From positions 1 to 32,101 of the forward strand of contig NZ_DASYHS010000008.1 in NCBI RefSeq assembly GCF_035998295.1: a stretch of DNA of 32,101 nt, written 5' to 3'. The notes beneath the pieces were generated by a model that searched no databases, was not told where the DNA came from, and saw nothing but the letters and a program-made list of their open reading frames with translations. How positions within the stretch are numbered: the first letter of the stretch is position 1; each line of letters begins with the position of its first letter. The DNA is from DASYHS01 sp035998295 (GTDB lineage Bacteria > Pseudomonadota > Alphaproteobacteria > Azospirillales > Azospirillaceae). The translations under genes were made by a program, and so were the position numbers. Shown here in pieces: positions 1-8,392 of the stretch.

Positions 1-1
1 C

Positions 2-31
2 GGCCACGCCGGTATCGGCTCGACGGTATGA
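2..31 (+). CDS. Possible 3' end of an upstream gene (partial)
   Basis: Frame 2 stays open from the window edge and ends in TGA at 29-31, giving a C-terminal tail GHAGIGSTV. It lies 42 nt upstream of the carbamoyltransferase, which would fit an operon partner. Nine residues are too few for identification, so this could also be chance. Confidence 0.25.
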   Translation, partial: GHAGIGSTV

Positions 32-73
32 GGCCGGCCGGCGGGAAGCGCATGGCCCGGGAAAGGGATTGCG

Positions 74-1645
74 ATGAAGATCTTTTCAATGAAGCCCGGC
101 CATGACGGGTCGATCGCCCTGATCGACGGCGCCGCCGGCAAGCTCGAATGGTCGTACGAGGCCGAAAAGGACAGCTTCCCCCGGTACGAAGTGTTCAACC
201 CCGAGCAGCTGGTCATGGCGGCCGGGGAGGTCGGCGCGATGCCCGACGTGTTCGCCGTCAGCGGCTGGGGCAAGGGGTCCATGGCCGCCAACGCGCCCAT
301 CGGCGCCGGTTACTACGGCCATGACGGCAACGCCGTCCTCCAGCGCCCCGCGCGCCTGTTCGGCGTCGAAGCGACATACTTCTCCAGCAGCCATGAGCGC
401 TCGCACCTCTGGTGCAGCTATGGTCTTTCTCCCTTCGAACAGGGCCGGCCATGCTACGCGCTGGTGTGGGAGGGCGCTCTCGGCGACTTCTATCTCATCG
501 ACGGCGAGCTGGAGATCACGCATATCGGCCGGGTGATGATCACCCCGGGCAACAAGTATTCGTTCCTCTATGCGCTGGCGGACTCCACGTTCACGCTGCC
601 CATGGGCACGCTGAGGAACGAGGATCCCGGCAAGCTGATGGCTCTGTGCGCCTATGGCGCGTCCGGCGAGATGACCCCCGAGGAGCGGGAGATCACGGAC
701 TTCCTCCTGAACCGGGACGGCATCCTCGCGAGCCTCGCCAAAGACCACATGCGGTCCTCCAAGTACTACAACATCGGCCTGGAGCATCCCGACTTCACCC
801 GCCTGGCCAAGCGCTATTCCGACGAGATCTTCAACCGGTTCTACCAGTACGCGAAGGCGAGCCTGACGGGCGGCCATCCTCTCCTGATCTCGGGCGGCTG
901 CGGGCTGAACTGCGACTGGAACACGATGTGGCGGAACAGCGGCCTGTTCGCCGACGTGTTCGTGCCGCCCTGCACCAACGACACCGGTTCCGCCATCGGT
1001 ACCGGCATCGACGCGATGCGTGCCTTCACCGGCAGGGCGAAGCTCGAGTGGAGCGTCTACAGCGACCGGGAGTTCGTCGACGACACGCCGGACATGCCCG
1101 ACGTCGACGTTCTCCCGCTGAGCTTCGAGCGGGTCGCCCGGTTCCTGGCCGACGGCAAGATCGTCGCCTGGACCCAGGGGCGCTGCGAGATCGGCCCCCG
1201 CGCGCTCGGCAACCGCTCGATCCTGGCGGCACCTTTCTCGACGCAGACGCGCGACCGCCTGAACGCCATCAAGAAGCGGGAGGGCTTCCGCCCGGTGGCG
1301 CCCATCTGCCTTGAGGAGGAGGTCGACCGCCACTTCGACTGGTCCGGCCCGTCGCCGCACATGCTGTATTTCCAGAAGGTGCGAAACCCGGACCTCCGCG
1401 CCATTACCCACGTGGACGGCACCGCCCGGACGCAGACGGTGAACGTCCGGCAGAACGCGGCCATGCACGCGCTCCTCACGCAGTTCGCCGGTGTTACGGG
1501 CGCCGGGGTCCTGTGCAACACGTCGCTGAACTTCAACGGTACCGGCTTCATCAATCGCACCAGCGATCTTTACCGATACTGCAAGCAAACCGGCATCGAG
1601 GGCTTCGTCTACGACGAGACTTTCTGCGTCTTCCCCAACCGCTGA
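74..1645 (+). CDS. NodU/CmcH-family carbamoyltransferase
   Basis: Predicted 523-residue cytosolic enzyme that transfers a carbamoyl group from carbamoyl phosphate, through a carbamoyl-adenylate, to a hydroxyl of a small molecule. The length is normal for the family. The N-terminus (MKPGHDGSIALIDG) fits the family's opening strand. A Kae1/YrdC-type architecture is supported by SSSHERSH near residue 105 (metal-binding His region), LLISGGCGLNCDWN near 274, IGPRALGNRSILAAP at about 373-387, FRPVAP at 405-410 and NTSLNFNG near 481. The start is preceded by GGGAAAGGG at normal spacing. The ATP-grasp gene follows after 49 nt, and an MFS permease and hydrolase follow that, so the acceptor is probably an intermediate of a small secreted metabolite. 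Homologs modify Nod factors, cephalosporins and other secondary metabolites. The actual acceptor is unknown. Family call is firm, substrate is not. Confidence 0.93.
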   Translation: MKIFSMKPGHDGSIALIDGAAGKLEWSYEAEKDSFPRYEVFNPEQLVMAAGEVGAMPDVFAVSGWGKGSMAANAPIGAGYYGHDGNAVLQRPARLFGVEATYFSSSHERSHLWCSYGLSPFEQGRPCYALVWEGALGDFYLIDGELEITHIGRVMITPGNKYSFLYALADSTFTLPMGTLRNEDPGKLMALCAYGASGEMTPEEREITDFLLNRDGILASLAKDHMRSSKYYNIGLEHPDFTRLAKRYSDEIFNRFYQYAKASLTGGHPLLISGGCGLNCDWNTMWRNSGLFADVFVPPCTNDTGSAIGTGIDAMRAFTGRAKLEWSVYSDREFVDDTPDMPDVDVLPLSFERVARFLADGKIVAWTQGRCEIGPRALGNRSILAAPFSTQTRDRLNAIKKREGFRPVAPICLEEEVDRHFDWSGPSPHMLYFQKVRNPDLRAITHVDGTARTQTVNVRQNAAMHALLTQFAGVTGAGVLCNTSLNFNGTGFINRTSDLYRYCKQTGIEGFVYDETFCVFPNR

Positions 1646-1694
1646 CGCTCCGGCGAAGCGGCACGAGACCATCGCCCGGACCCGAGGTGACGAC

Positions 1695-3044
1695 ATGCCC
1701 AGGAAAATACTCTACGTGTATGCGCCGGCCGGCCCTCCGCTCGACTACTGCCTCCCGAAGGTGGCGCGGCGCGGCGAGGTGCACACCTGCATCGTCAGCA
1801 AGCCGTCGGACTCCAACATGGAGATCCTCCGGCGGCACAGCGCCAGCATTTCGGATTTCACGGACGTCCCGCCGGCCGCCGCCCTGAAGAAGGTATGGGA
1901 GGTCGCCGTCGCGCTGAGGCCGGACACGGTGTTCACCTTCTCGGAGTTCCTGCTGAAGTCGGTTTCGGAGATGGCGCGCGAGCTGGGCCTGCGCGGCGTG
2001 GGGCCGAACATCGAACTGGGCCGCAACAAGGTGCTGATGCGCGAGCGCTGGAAGGCCGCCGGCGTGCCCCAGCCGGACTTCCGTCCTATCGCATCCCCGA
2101 ATGACGTCGGGCGTGTCGGCGAGTTGCGCTTTCCCGTCCTCATCAAGCTGGCCTACGGCGCGGGCTCCATCGGCCAGCAGATCGTCCGCGACGCGAGCGG
2201 GATCGACGGCGCGGTCGAGCGGCTGCTGGCGGCGACCGACGCCGCCCGGCTGGCGGGCAAGCACGAGTTTTCCGAGCACGAGGGCTTTCCCCAGCTGATC
2301 GCCGAGGAGATCATCCGGTCGACCACGGAGTCCTGGTACGACGAGGATGGCTACGGCGATTACCTCAGCGTCGAAGGGCTGGTGAAGGACGGCGTCTACC
2401 ATCCGCTGGCCATGACCGGCCGGCTGCGCACCATCCCTCCCTTCACCGAACTGGGCAACGTCGCCCCGTGCGTGCTCGACGCCGGCAAGAAGGCGAAAAT
2501 CGTCGAGCTGATCACCAGGGCCGTGACCGCGCTGGAGTTCGAGAACTGCGCGACGCACACCGAGATCAAGCTGATGGCGGACGGCGAGGTGGCTTTCCTC
2601 GAAACTGCCGCCCGCATGGGCGGCGTCGTCATCGCGAAGGAGTTGGACGAGGTCTTCGGTATTGATTACGTGGACCTGTTCCTGGGCGTGATCCTGGGCG
2701 ACCCCGTGCGCATCCCCGCCTTCGAGGAGATGCCGCCGCGGTGTGCGGCGGCATCGGTGGCGTTGATCGGCTGCGACAGCATCGGTACTCCCTGGACGAC
2801 GACGAGGCTGTTCCATCCGGACACCGTCGACTGGGCCGGTCTGGTCGGCGGCCTGGCCGACGTCCACATCCAGATGGCGCAGTCGATCCGGGTCGGCGCC
2901 GAAATGCAGCCCTACGACGAATCCGGCGGCCTGTTGAACTATGCCGGGCAGGCGTTCCTGGTCAGCCCGCGGCCGGCCGACCTGAAGGCGGCGGCATACC
3001 GCCTGCTGGACGGCCTGGAAGCGTGCCTCCCCCCGGGTCGTTGA
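1695..3044 (+). CDS. ATP-grasp ligase (carboxylate-amine ligase type)
   Basis: A 449-residue protein of the ATP-grasp fold, which activates a carboxylate as acyl phosphate and couples it to an amine or other nucleophile. Visible parts: a pre-ATP-grasp Rossmann-like N-terminal region, the family pattern RNKVLMRERWKAAGVPQP (about 112-129), PVLIKLAYGAGSIGQ (lysine and glycine-rich ATP loop, about 150-165), and the Mg-binding stretch HTEIKLMADGEVAFLETAAR (about 289-308) ending ARMGG. It resembles L-amino-acid ligases and biotin-carboxylase-like ligases rather than purine or cell-wall ligases. The start follows CCCGAGGTGACGAC. It sits 49 nt behind the carbamoyltransferase and 61 nt ahead of the MFS gene, so it probably makes the amide or peptide bond of the same metabolite. 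Substrates cannot be read from the sequence. Confidence 0.9.
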   Translation: MPRKILYVYAPAGPPLDYCLPKVARRGEVHTCIVSKPSDSNMEILRRHSASISDFTDVPPAAALKKVWEVAVALRPDTVFTFSEFLLKSVSEMARELGLRGVGPNIELGRNKVLMRERWKAAGVPQPDFRPIASPNDVGRVGELRFPVLIKLAYGAGSIGQQIVRDASGIDGAVERLLAATDAARLAGKHEFSEHEGFPQLIAEEIIRSTTESWYDEDGYGDYLSVEGLVKDGVYHPLAMTGRLRTIPPFTELGNVAPCVLDAGKKAKIVELITRAVTALEFENCATHTEIKLMADGEVAFLETAARMGGVVIAKELDEVFGIDYVDLFLGVILGDPVRIPAFEEMPPRCAAASVALIGCDSIGTPWTTTRLFHPDTVDWAGLVGGLADVHIQMAQSIRVGAEMQPYDESGGLLNYAGQAFLVSPRPADLKAAAYRLLDGLEACLPPGR

Positions 3045-3105
3045 GGCCGGCGCCCAGGTCCGCCTTCTTCCCGCCGACCCCCTTCTCCCGAGAGCGAGCG
3101 AGACC

Positions 3106-4329
3106 ATGCAGTCGAGTCCAGCCCGGATCAGCGCGATCTTGTGGACGGTCAATCTTTCGTCCATCGCTGCCAGTATTTTCAGTTATGTCTACCTGTCCTA
3201 CTTCGTCTACGAGCGGACGGGGCAGGTCCTGTATTCGGAACTGGTGCTGCTGGCGCCGCTGGCCATTCCAGTGCTTCTCTGCCTCGCCATCAACCGCCTG
3301 ACCGGGTTCAGCCCGCCGCGGCAGCTGCTGGTGGTCACCAACCTGGCGGGCGCCGCCGTTGCGGTCGCGACCTACGTGCTGATCGAGGACTACGTCTTCG
3401 TGGCGGTGATCGGCGCCCTTCTCATCGGCTTCCTCGATGCGCTCCAGCGGGTGGGGCGGACGGTGGCGGTCAAGAACTATTTCTCGGCGGCCGACGTGAA
3501 ATACGCGATTCCATTGACCCACACCGCGCAGTTCATTGCCGGCGGCCTGGCCGGCGTCGGGTTGTCCTTCTACAAGGACGAGGTGACGCCCCAGATGGCG
3601 CTGACCATAGTGACCGCCGCGTTCGCCATCGCCATGATCGCCGCGCTGTTGCTGCCCCGCCTGCCCTGGACGCCGGCGGCGAACCCGCTGGAAGCGAGCG
3701 CCAAGGCCGCCGGCGGCGCGTTCGGGGCCATCGGCCGCCTGCTCGCCAGCCTTCCCGCGCTGCGCTACCAGTTCGTCGCCTTCGTCCTGTTCGTCAGCGT
3801 CTTCCAGGGTTTCTTCAACGTCTCGCGCGTCGCGTTGCCGACCCATCAGCTCAACCTCTCGCAGGCCTATGTCGGCTACCTGCAGATCATCAGTGCCATG
3901 TCGGCTCTGGCTGGTGCGCTGCTGTTCGTCTGGCTCGGCAAGCGGAATTTCGTCTTCGGTCGGGCCGCCGTGGCGACGCTCAGCGTGGTCAGCCTGGCCG
4001 CGATGGTGGGATCGACCAGCACGAGGGACGTTGCGACCAGCTACACCATGTACCTGGTCTATATGTTCGTGTGGGAAATTCTCTTCTTCAAATACCAATC
4101 CGACGTCGTGAATTTCACGCCGACCGAGCACATGCCGCTGGTCGCCACTTTCCAGTATGCGGCAGTTTATCTCGGCATGATCGTCACGGCCTTTATCGGC
4201 GGCATCATAACTCACTACACCAACTTGACGACGGCGGCGCTCGCCTTCACGCTGGCCTACGGTGCCGTGATGATCCTCCATGCGCCGCGTACCGGACAGC
4301 CTCTGGCCAGCGGGAAGGGGGCCTCGTAG
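3106..4329 (+). CDS. MFS-type transporter, probable metabolite exporter
   Basis: A 407-residue integral membrane protein with about 11-12 hydrophobic segments in two halves, separated by a polar central loop around residues 185-215. This is normal for a major facilitator superfamily permease. No signal peptide, and no ATPase or binding protein partner is adjacent. The N-terminal half carries a polar loop (LQRVGRTVAVKNYF) at about residues 110-123. It lies in the same orientation behind the carbamoyltransferase and ATP-grasp genes (61 nt gap), which suggests export of, or self-resistance to, their product. Substrate specificity and direction are inference. A terminator-like hairpin follows the stop codon. 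Confidence 0.85.
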   Translation: MQSSPARISAILWTVNLSSIAASIFSYVYLSYFVYERTGQVLYSELVLLAPLAIPVLLCLAINRLTGFSPPRQLLVVTNLAGAAVAVATYVLIEDYVFVAVIGALLIGFLDALQRVGRTVAVKNYFSAADVKYAIPLTHTAQFIAGGLAGVGLSFYKDEVTPQMALTIVTAAFAIAMIAALLLPRLPWTPAANPLEASAKAAGGAFGAIGRLLASLPALRYQFVAFVLFVSVFQGFFNVSRVALPTHQLNLSQAYVGYLQIISAMSALAGALLFVWLGKRNFVFGRAAVATLSVVSLAAMVGSTSTRDVATSYTMYLVYMFVWEILFFKYQSDVVNFTPTEHMPLVATFQYAAVYLGMIVTAFIGGIITHYTNLTTAALAFTLAYGAVMILHAPRTGQPLASGKGAS

Positions 4330-4346
4330 ACGGACCGTGCCGGACG

Positions 4347-4370
4347 GGCGGCCGCGGGATGGCCGCCTTT
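4347..4370 (+). terminator. Hairpin with short T run after the MFS gene
   Basis: Perfect 7-bp inverted repeat GGCGGCC (4347-4353) / GGCCGCC (4361-4367) with a 7-nt loop, followed by TTT at 4368-4370. It lies 18 nt after the MFS stop and 50 nt before the hydrolase start. It could be a weak intrinsic terminator or attenuating hairpin between the three-gene unit and the hydrolase. The T run is short, so readthrough is likely. Confidence 0.4.
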
Positions 4371-4420
4371 CCGGACGCATGGCTCGACGACTGCCCCATG
4401 AACAGCGACGGTGGAATTCG

Positions 4421-5200
4421 ATGGACGCGTCAAGACATCTGGTGATGATCCACGGCCTGCTTGGCTCGATCGACTATTTCTTGCCTTCCGACAGGATCGG
4501 GGACATCGCCGTCCACACGCCGGATCTCCTCGGTTACAGCCGGCGCCACGCCGACGCCGGGACCGGGACGCTCACGCTGGACCGCCAGGCCCGGCATGTG
4601 ATCGCCTATGTCCGGGAACGCGTCGGCAAGCCGGTCTGGCTCCTGGGGCACAGCGTCGGCGGCGCCGTCGCCATGCTGGCCGCGCGGCTGGAACCGTCCC
4701 TGGTCCGGGGCGTGATCAGCGTCGAAGGCAATTTCACGCTGAACGATGCGTTCTGGTGCCGGAAGATCGGCGCCATGTCCGCCGAGGATTGGGCCGCCGA
4801 ATACGCGGACATGCAGTCGGACCCCGAGCGATGGCTGCGGAACGGCGGCATCGAGCCCACGGCCGAGCGCATCGGCTGGGCAGCGGCCATTTTGCACAAC
4901 CAGCCTCATGCCACCGTCCGTTCCATGGCGCGCGCCGTCGTGACGGAAACGGCGGTGCCGGAATTCCTGCGGCAGGTGCGGTCGGTCATCGACTCCGGCA
5001 TGCCGGTCGCGTTGCTGGCCGGCGAAACGTCGGCGGCGGAATGGGACGTGCCGGACTGGGTCAGGGCGTCCGCGAAGGAGCACGCGGTCCAGCGCGGTAC
5101 CGGCCACATGATGATGCTGGAGGCGCCGGCGGAGTTCTGCCGGATCGTCCGGACGCTCGTCGATGGCCTCGGCGGGGCGGCACCGGCGGAACGCCGCTAG
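4421..5200 (+). CDS. Alpha/beta-fold hydrolase
   Basis: A 259-residue alpha/beta hydrolase. The oxyanion-hole strand MIHGLLGS is at residues 9-16, the nucleophile elbow GHSVGG places Ser78 as catalytic, and His229 in GTGHMM is the catalytic histidine. The acid is probably Glu202 or a nearby residue, because the usual Asp after the sixth strand is not obvious. The ATG at 4421 was chosen because the protein then starts directly at the first strand and is preceded by GGTGGA. Upstream in-frame codons read as Arg-rich noise. It is the last plus-strand gene of the carbamoyltransferase set and may hydrolyse an ester, amide or thioester intermediate. Its stop codon overlaps the stop of the convergent aminotransferase inside the 4-nt palindrome CTAG. 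Confidence 0.88.
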   Translation: MDASRHLVMIHGLLGSIDYFLPSDRIGDIAVHTPDLLGYSRRHADAGTGTLTLDRQARHVIAYVRERVGKPVWLLGHSVGGAVAMLAARLEPSLVRGVISVEGNFTLNDAFWCRKIGAMSAEDWAAEYADMQSDPERWLRNGGIEPTAERIGWAAAILHNQPHATVRSMARAVVTETAVPEFLRQVRSVIDSGMPVALLAGETSAAEWDVPDWVRASAKEHAVQRGTGHMMMLEAPAEFCRIVRTLVDGLGGAAPAERR

Positions 5201-6567
5201 GCTTCGGCCTCGGCCTTCAGCATGCCGACCGCCCGGCGGAACGCCGCCACCGTGTGGTCGAGGTCGTCGTCGGCATGGGCGGCGGAGGTCAGGCCGCCGG
5301 GCCAGCCGCCGATGTCGACGCCGTTCGCGAGCAGCGCCATGCGCAGCTTGTCGACCAGCGCCGGCGGGTTCGTCTTCAGCTCGTCGGGCGCGACCGCGTG
5401 GGGGTCGAACGCCCGGGGGTCGAGCGCGCGGCGGTTCGGGTTGAGGAAGATCTGGAAGCCCGAGAAGGCGCCGTACACCGCCCAGGGCACGCCGGCCGCC
5501 GCCAGCTCGGCGTTCAGGCGCGCGCGCAGCTCGGCGGCGAACGCGTTGGCCCGCTCGCAGGCGGGCTCGGCGCGGATGATCTCCAGCGCGGCGATGCCGG
5601 CTGCGGCCGAGACGGGATTGGCGTTGAAGGTGCCGTAATGCTGGATCTTCTCGAAGCCCGCCGATTCGGCCGCGTCCGCGTCGAGCCGCTCCAGGATGTC
5701 GGCGCGCCCGGCGACGGCGCCGCCCGGCAGCCCGCCGGCCAGGACCTTGGCCAGCGTCGTCAGGTCCGGCGTGATCCCGTATACGGACTGCGCCCCGCCG
5801 GGTGCCACCCGGAAGCCGGTGATGACCTCGTCGAAGATCAGCGCCGCGCCCGCGCGGGACGTTTCCTCGCGCAGCGCCCGCAGGAAGTCCGGGCGGAGCG
5901 GCACGCGCCCGAACGACGCCCCCGTCGGCTCGACGATGACGGCGGCGATGTCCCGTCCATGGGCCGTGAACGCGTCCCTCAGCGCGCCGACGTCGCCGGG
6001 CGGCAGCAGCAGCGTCCCCGCCGCGATCTCCGGCAGCACGCCCGCCGGCACGCTCCCGGCCGGGCCCCCGCCCGACGCCACGTGGTCGTGCCAGCCGTGG
6101 AAATGGCTGCGCAGGCGCACCAGCAGCCTGCGGCCGGACCAGGCCCGGGCGAGCCGCAGTGCCAGATGGGTCGCCTCCGTGCCGGACGCGGTGAAGCGGA
6201 CGCGCTCGGCGCTCGGCACCAGGTCCCGGACGAGGCGCGCCCAGCGGACCTCCAGCGCGTGGCTGGCGCCGAACTGCGTGCCGAGCGCGAGTGCCGCACC
6301 GGCCGCCTCCACGACCTCCGGCCGGCCGTGGCCGAGCAGCAGGGCGCCGTGGCCGCCGAAATAATCGACGTATTCGTTGCCGTCGACGTCCCATTTGCGC
6401 GATCCGCGCGCGCGTTCGACGAAGACGCCATGGGGCCGCATGTAGCGGGAGTCATGGGTGATCCCGCCGGGCATTACCTCGCGCGCCTCCCGGGCGAGGC
6501 GGGCGGAGCCGGGCGTGCGCTCCCTGTACAGCGCGCAGATGGGCGAGTTGGAGTACGCGTCGTTCAT
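5197..6567 (-). CDS. Class III PLP aminotransferase, glutamate-1-semialdehyde aminomutase-like
   Basis: A 456-residue fold-type I PLP enzyme. Visible landmarks: VMPGGITHDSRY (31-42), ASGTEATHLALRLARA (127-142, phosphate cup), HFHGWHDHV (155-163), LIFDEVITGF with cofactor-ring Asp246, and TLAKVLAGGLPGG with Schiff-base Lys274. This is the hemL/aspartate-aminotransferase-family pattern, but the gene sits 14 nt downstream of the DctM permease gene in a transporter operon. It is therefore more likely a catabolic aminotransferase or mutase acting on the imported compound than the tetrapyrrole enzyme. The start at 6567 has a clear GAGGAG site. A longer open frame exists upstream but overlaps dctM. 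Ends convergently on the hydrolase gene with overlapping stops. Confidence 0.88.
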   Translation of the reverse strand: MNDAYSNSPICALYRERTPGSARLAREAREVMPGGITHDSRYMRPHGVFVERARGSRKWDVDGNEYVDYFGGHGALLLGHGRPEVVEAAGAALALGTQFGASHALEVRWARLVRDLVPSAERVRFTASGTEATHLALRLARAWSGRRLLVRLRSHFHGWHDHVASGGGPAGSVPAGVLPEIAAGTLLLPPGDVGALRDAFTAHGRDIAAVIVEPTGASFGRVPLRPDFLRALREETSRAGAALIFDEVITGFRVAPGGAQSVYGITPDLTTLAKVLAGGLPGGAVAGRADILERLDADAAESAGFEKIQHYGTFNANPVSAAAGIAALEIIRAEPACERANAFAAELRARLNAELAAAGVPWAVYGAFSGFQIFLNPNRRALDPRAFDPHAVAPDELKTNPPALVDKLRMALLANGVDIGGWPGGLTSAAHADDDLDHTVAAFRRAVGMLKAEAEA

Positions 6568-6581
6568 GGCGGCTCCTCGGG

Positions 6582-7859
6582 TCACCGGAACAGTCCCGGC
6601 AGCCACAGGATCAGCCCGGGCCACAGCGAGACGACGACGATCACGGCGAGATGGCACAGGTAGAAGGGCAGGGAGGCCACGATCGCGCGCTCGTAGGGGA
6701 CGCCGGCGATCTGGGCCGCCGTCATCAGGGTCATGCCGACCGGCGGGGTGATGTTGGCGAGGTTCAGGGTCAGGATCATGACCATCGCGAAATGCAGCGG
6801 GTCGAAGCCGAGCTGGATCATCGCCGGCACCAGCACCGGCGCCACCACCACCAGGGCCGGCAGCACGTCCAGCACCGTGCCCAGCAGGATCAGCAGCAGG
6901 TTGACCAGCATGATCTGCACGGCCGGGTCCGTGCTGGCCGACGCGATGATCGACGCCGCGTCGCGTGCGATGCCCGAGCGGGTGACGAACCAGCCCAGCA
7001 CGGTGGAGGCCGCCAGCAGGAAGAACACGACGCCGCTGAACTGCACCGTGGTCACCAGGGCCCGCCAGATCCTGGCCGGCGTCAGCGTCCGGTGGACCAG
7101 GAACCCGATCGCGATCGTGTAGATCGCCGCGAAGGCGGACGCCTCGGTGATGGTGGTGAAGCCGCCGAGGATGCCGCCCAGGATGATCACCGGCACCAGC
7201 AGCGCCGGGATCGTCGGCAGGAAGGCGCGGGCCGCCGTCCGCAGGTCGGTGTCGCCGTGCCGCGGGAAACCGTAGGCCCACGCCATGGCGCCGCTGGTCG
7301 CCAGCAGGGCGCCGGTCATCAGCAGCCCCGGCACGATCCCCGCCACGAACAGCTCGAGCACCGAGACGTCGCGCAGGATCGCGGCGTAGACCACCATCAC
7401 GATGCTGGGCGGGATGATCGGCCCGATGATCGAGGAGCAGGCCGTGACCGCCGCGCTGTAGGCGGGGCTGTAGCCCTCCTTCTTCATCGCGGGGATCATG
7501 ATCTTGCCGATCGCGACCGTGTCGGTGATCGCGGCCCCGGTGAGCCCGGCGAAGAACAGGCTGACCGTGACGTTGACGTGGCTGAGCGCGCCGCGCACGC
7601 GGCCCAGCAGCGCGTTGTTGAACGCGATCAGCCGCGCCGTCAGCCCGGCCTCGTTCATCAGCTCGGCCGTGAAGATGAAATAGGGGATCGCCATCAGCAG
7701 GTAGCCGGACACGCCCGAGAACATGCGTTCGGCCAGGATGGCGAGGAACTGGGTCCCGCCGAGCTCCATCGCCCCCGCGAGGCCCGACATCACCATCACC
7801 AGCGCGATCGGCGTGCCGATCAGCAGCAGGACCAGGAAGGCGGCGACGGCGGAGGTCAC
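6582..7859 (-). CDS. dctM: TRAP transporter large permease (DctM type)
   Basis: A 425-residue, very hydrophobic protein with about 12 membrane segments, the usual length for the ion-coupled transport subunit of tripartite ATP-independent periplasmic transporters. Family-like stretches include FFAGLTGAAITDTVAIG, IIGPIIPPSIVMVVYA and the repeat-like LTLNLANITPPVGMTLM near the C-terminus (the two inverted halves typical of this family). The start is GTG at 7859, chosen because it gives the expected N-terminus (TSAVAAFLVLLLIGTP) and overlaps the dctQ stop as GTGA, a translational coupling arrangement. The longer open frame upstream is not coding. The solute is not predictable from this subunit. 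Confidence 0.93.
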   Translation of the reverse strand: MTSAVAAFLVLLLIGTPIALVMVMSGLAGAMELGGTQFLAILAERMFSGVSGYLLMAIPYFIFTAELMNEAGLTARLIAFNNALLGRVRGALSHVNVTVSLFFAGLTGAAITDTVAIGKIMIPAMKKEGYSPAYSAAVTACSSIIGPIIPPSIVMVVYAAILRDVSVLELFVAGIVPGLLMTGALLATSGAMAWAYGFPRHGDTDLRTAARAFLPTIPALLVPVIILGGILGGFTTITEASAFAAIYTIAIGFLVHRTLTPARIWRALVTTVQFSGVVFFLLAASTVLGWFVTRSGIARDAASIIASASTDPAVQIMLVNLLLILLGTVLDVLPALVVVAPVLVPAMIQLGFDPLHFAMVMILTLNLANITPPVGMTLMTAAQIAGVPYERAIVASLPFYLCHLAVIVVVSLWPGLILWLPGLFR

Positions 7860-8392
7860 GGGACCTCCCGCTGCATCTGGAGGTCGGGCGGCCCGGCGGG
7901 CTCCACCATCAGCCGGCCGCACAGCATGTGGACCAGCAGGATCGCCCCGGTGGCGGGCACGGCCGCCGCGACCCAGCGCGCATGCACCTGGATCTGGTCG
8001 GACACCATGTAGAGCTGCCGCGCCCCCAGGAAGTATTCCCAGCCGTAATGCACCAGCAGCACGGCGAACAGCCCCGCGACCGCGAGGTTGACCCAGCGCA
8101 GCACCCGCACCGCCGGGGCCGGCAGCGCCGCCAGCAGCGCCGTCATGGCGATGTGCTCGCCCCGCTTGAAGGCGACCGTGATGCTGAGCAGGCCGATCCA
8201 CGGGATGAACAGCCGGGCCAGCGAGTAGGTCCAGCTCAGCGCCGCGCCGGTGACCACCATGTAGAAGAAGCCGATGAAGGAGATGGCGAGCATGACCAGG
8301 ATGCAGGCGACGCACGCGACGGTGACGGCCCGGTCCAGGCCGTCGCTGACCGCCGCGGCCACGCCCCGCCGGCTTCCGGCGTCACTCGCCAT
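7856..8392 (-). CDS. dctQ: TRAP transporter small permease (DctQ type)
   Basis: A 178-residue membrane protein with four predicted helices, matching the small subunit that stabilises DctM and helps dock the solute receptor. Typical residues are WIGLLSITVAFKRGEHI in the second helix-loop, where the conserved Arg-Gly-Glu-His pattern occurs. Start ATG at 8392 lies 11 nt inside the dctP gene, and its TGA stop overlaps the GTG of dctM. The three subunits are therefore tightly coupled. Confidence 0.92.
   Translation of the reverse strand: MASDAGSRRGVAAAVSDGLDRAVTVACVACILVMLAISFIGFFYMVVTGAALSWTYSLARLFIPWIGLLSITVAFKRGEHIAMTALLAALPAPAVRVLRWVNLAVAGLFAVLLVHYGWEYFLGARQLYMVSDQIQVHARWVAAAVPATGAILLVHMLCGRLMVEPAGPPDLQMQREVP

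Noticed and set aside
86..1696. Long minus-strand reading frame opposite the carbamoyltransferase
   Set aside because: Arg/Ala/Val/Asp-rich composition without any family motif; it is the antisense shadow of a well-supported gene in GC-rich DNA.
2962..4380. Long minus-strand reading frame opposite the MFS gene
   Set aside because: Low-complexity charged sequence with no domain, fully covered by the membrane protein gene on the plus strand.
5197..6567. Assignment as hemL of tetrapyrrole synthesis
   Set aside because: Context is a TRAP transporter operon and the sequence shows only the general family pattern, so a housekeeping role is not supported.
5197..7281. Fusion of the aminotransferase with an upstream extension
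   Set aside because: The extra N-terminal part is dctM read out of frame. The ATG at 6567 has a good ribosome site and gives a normal-length enzyme.
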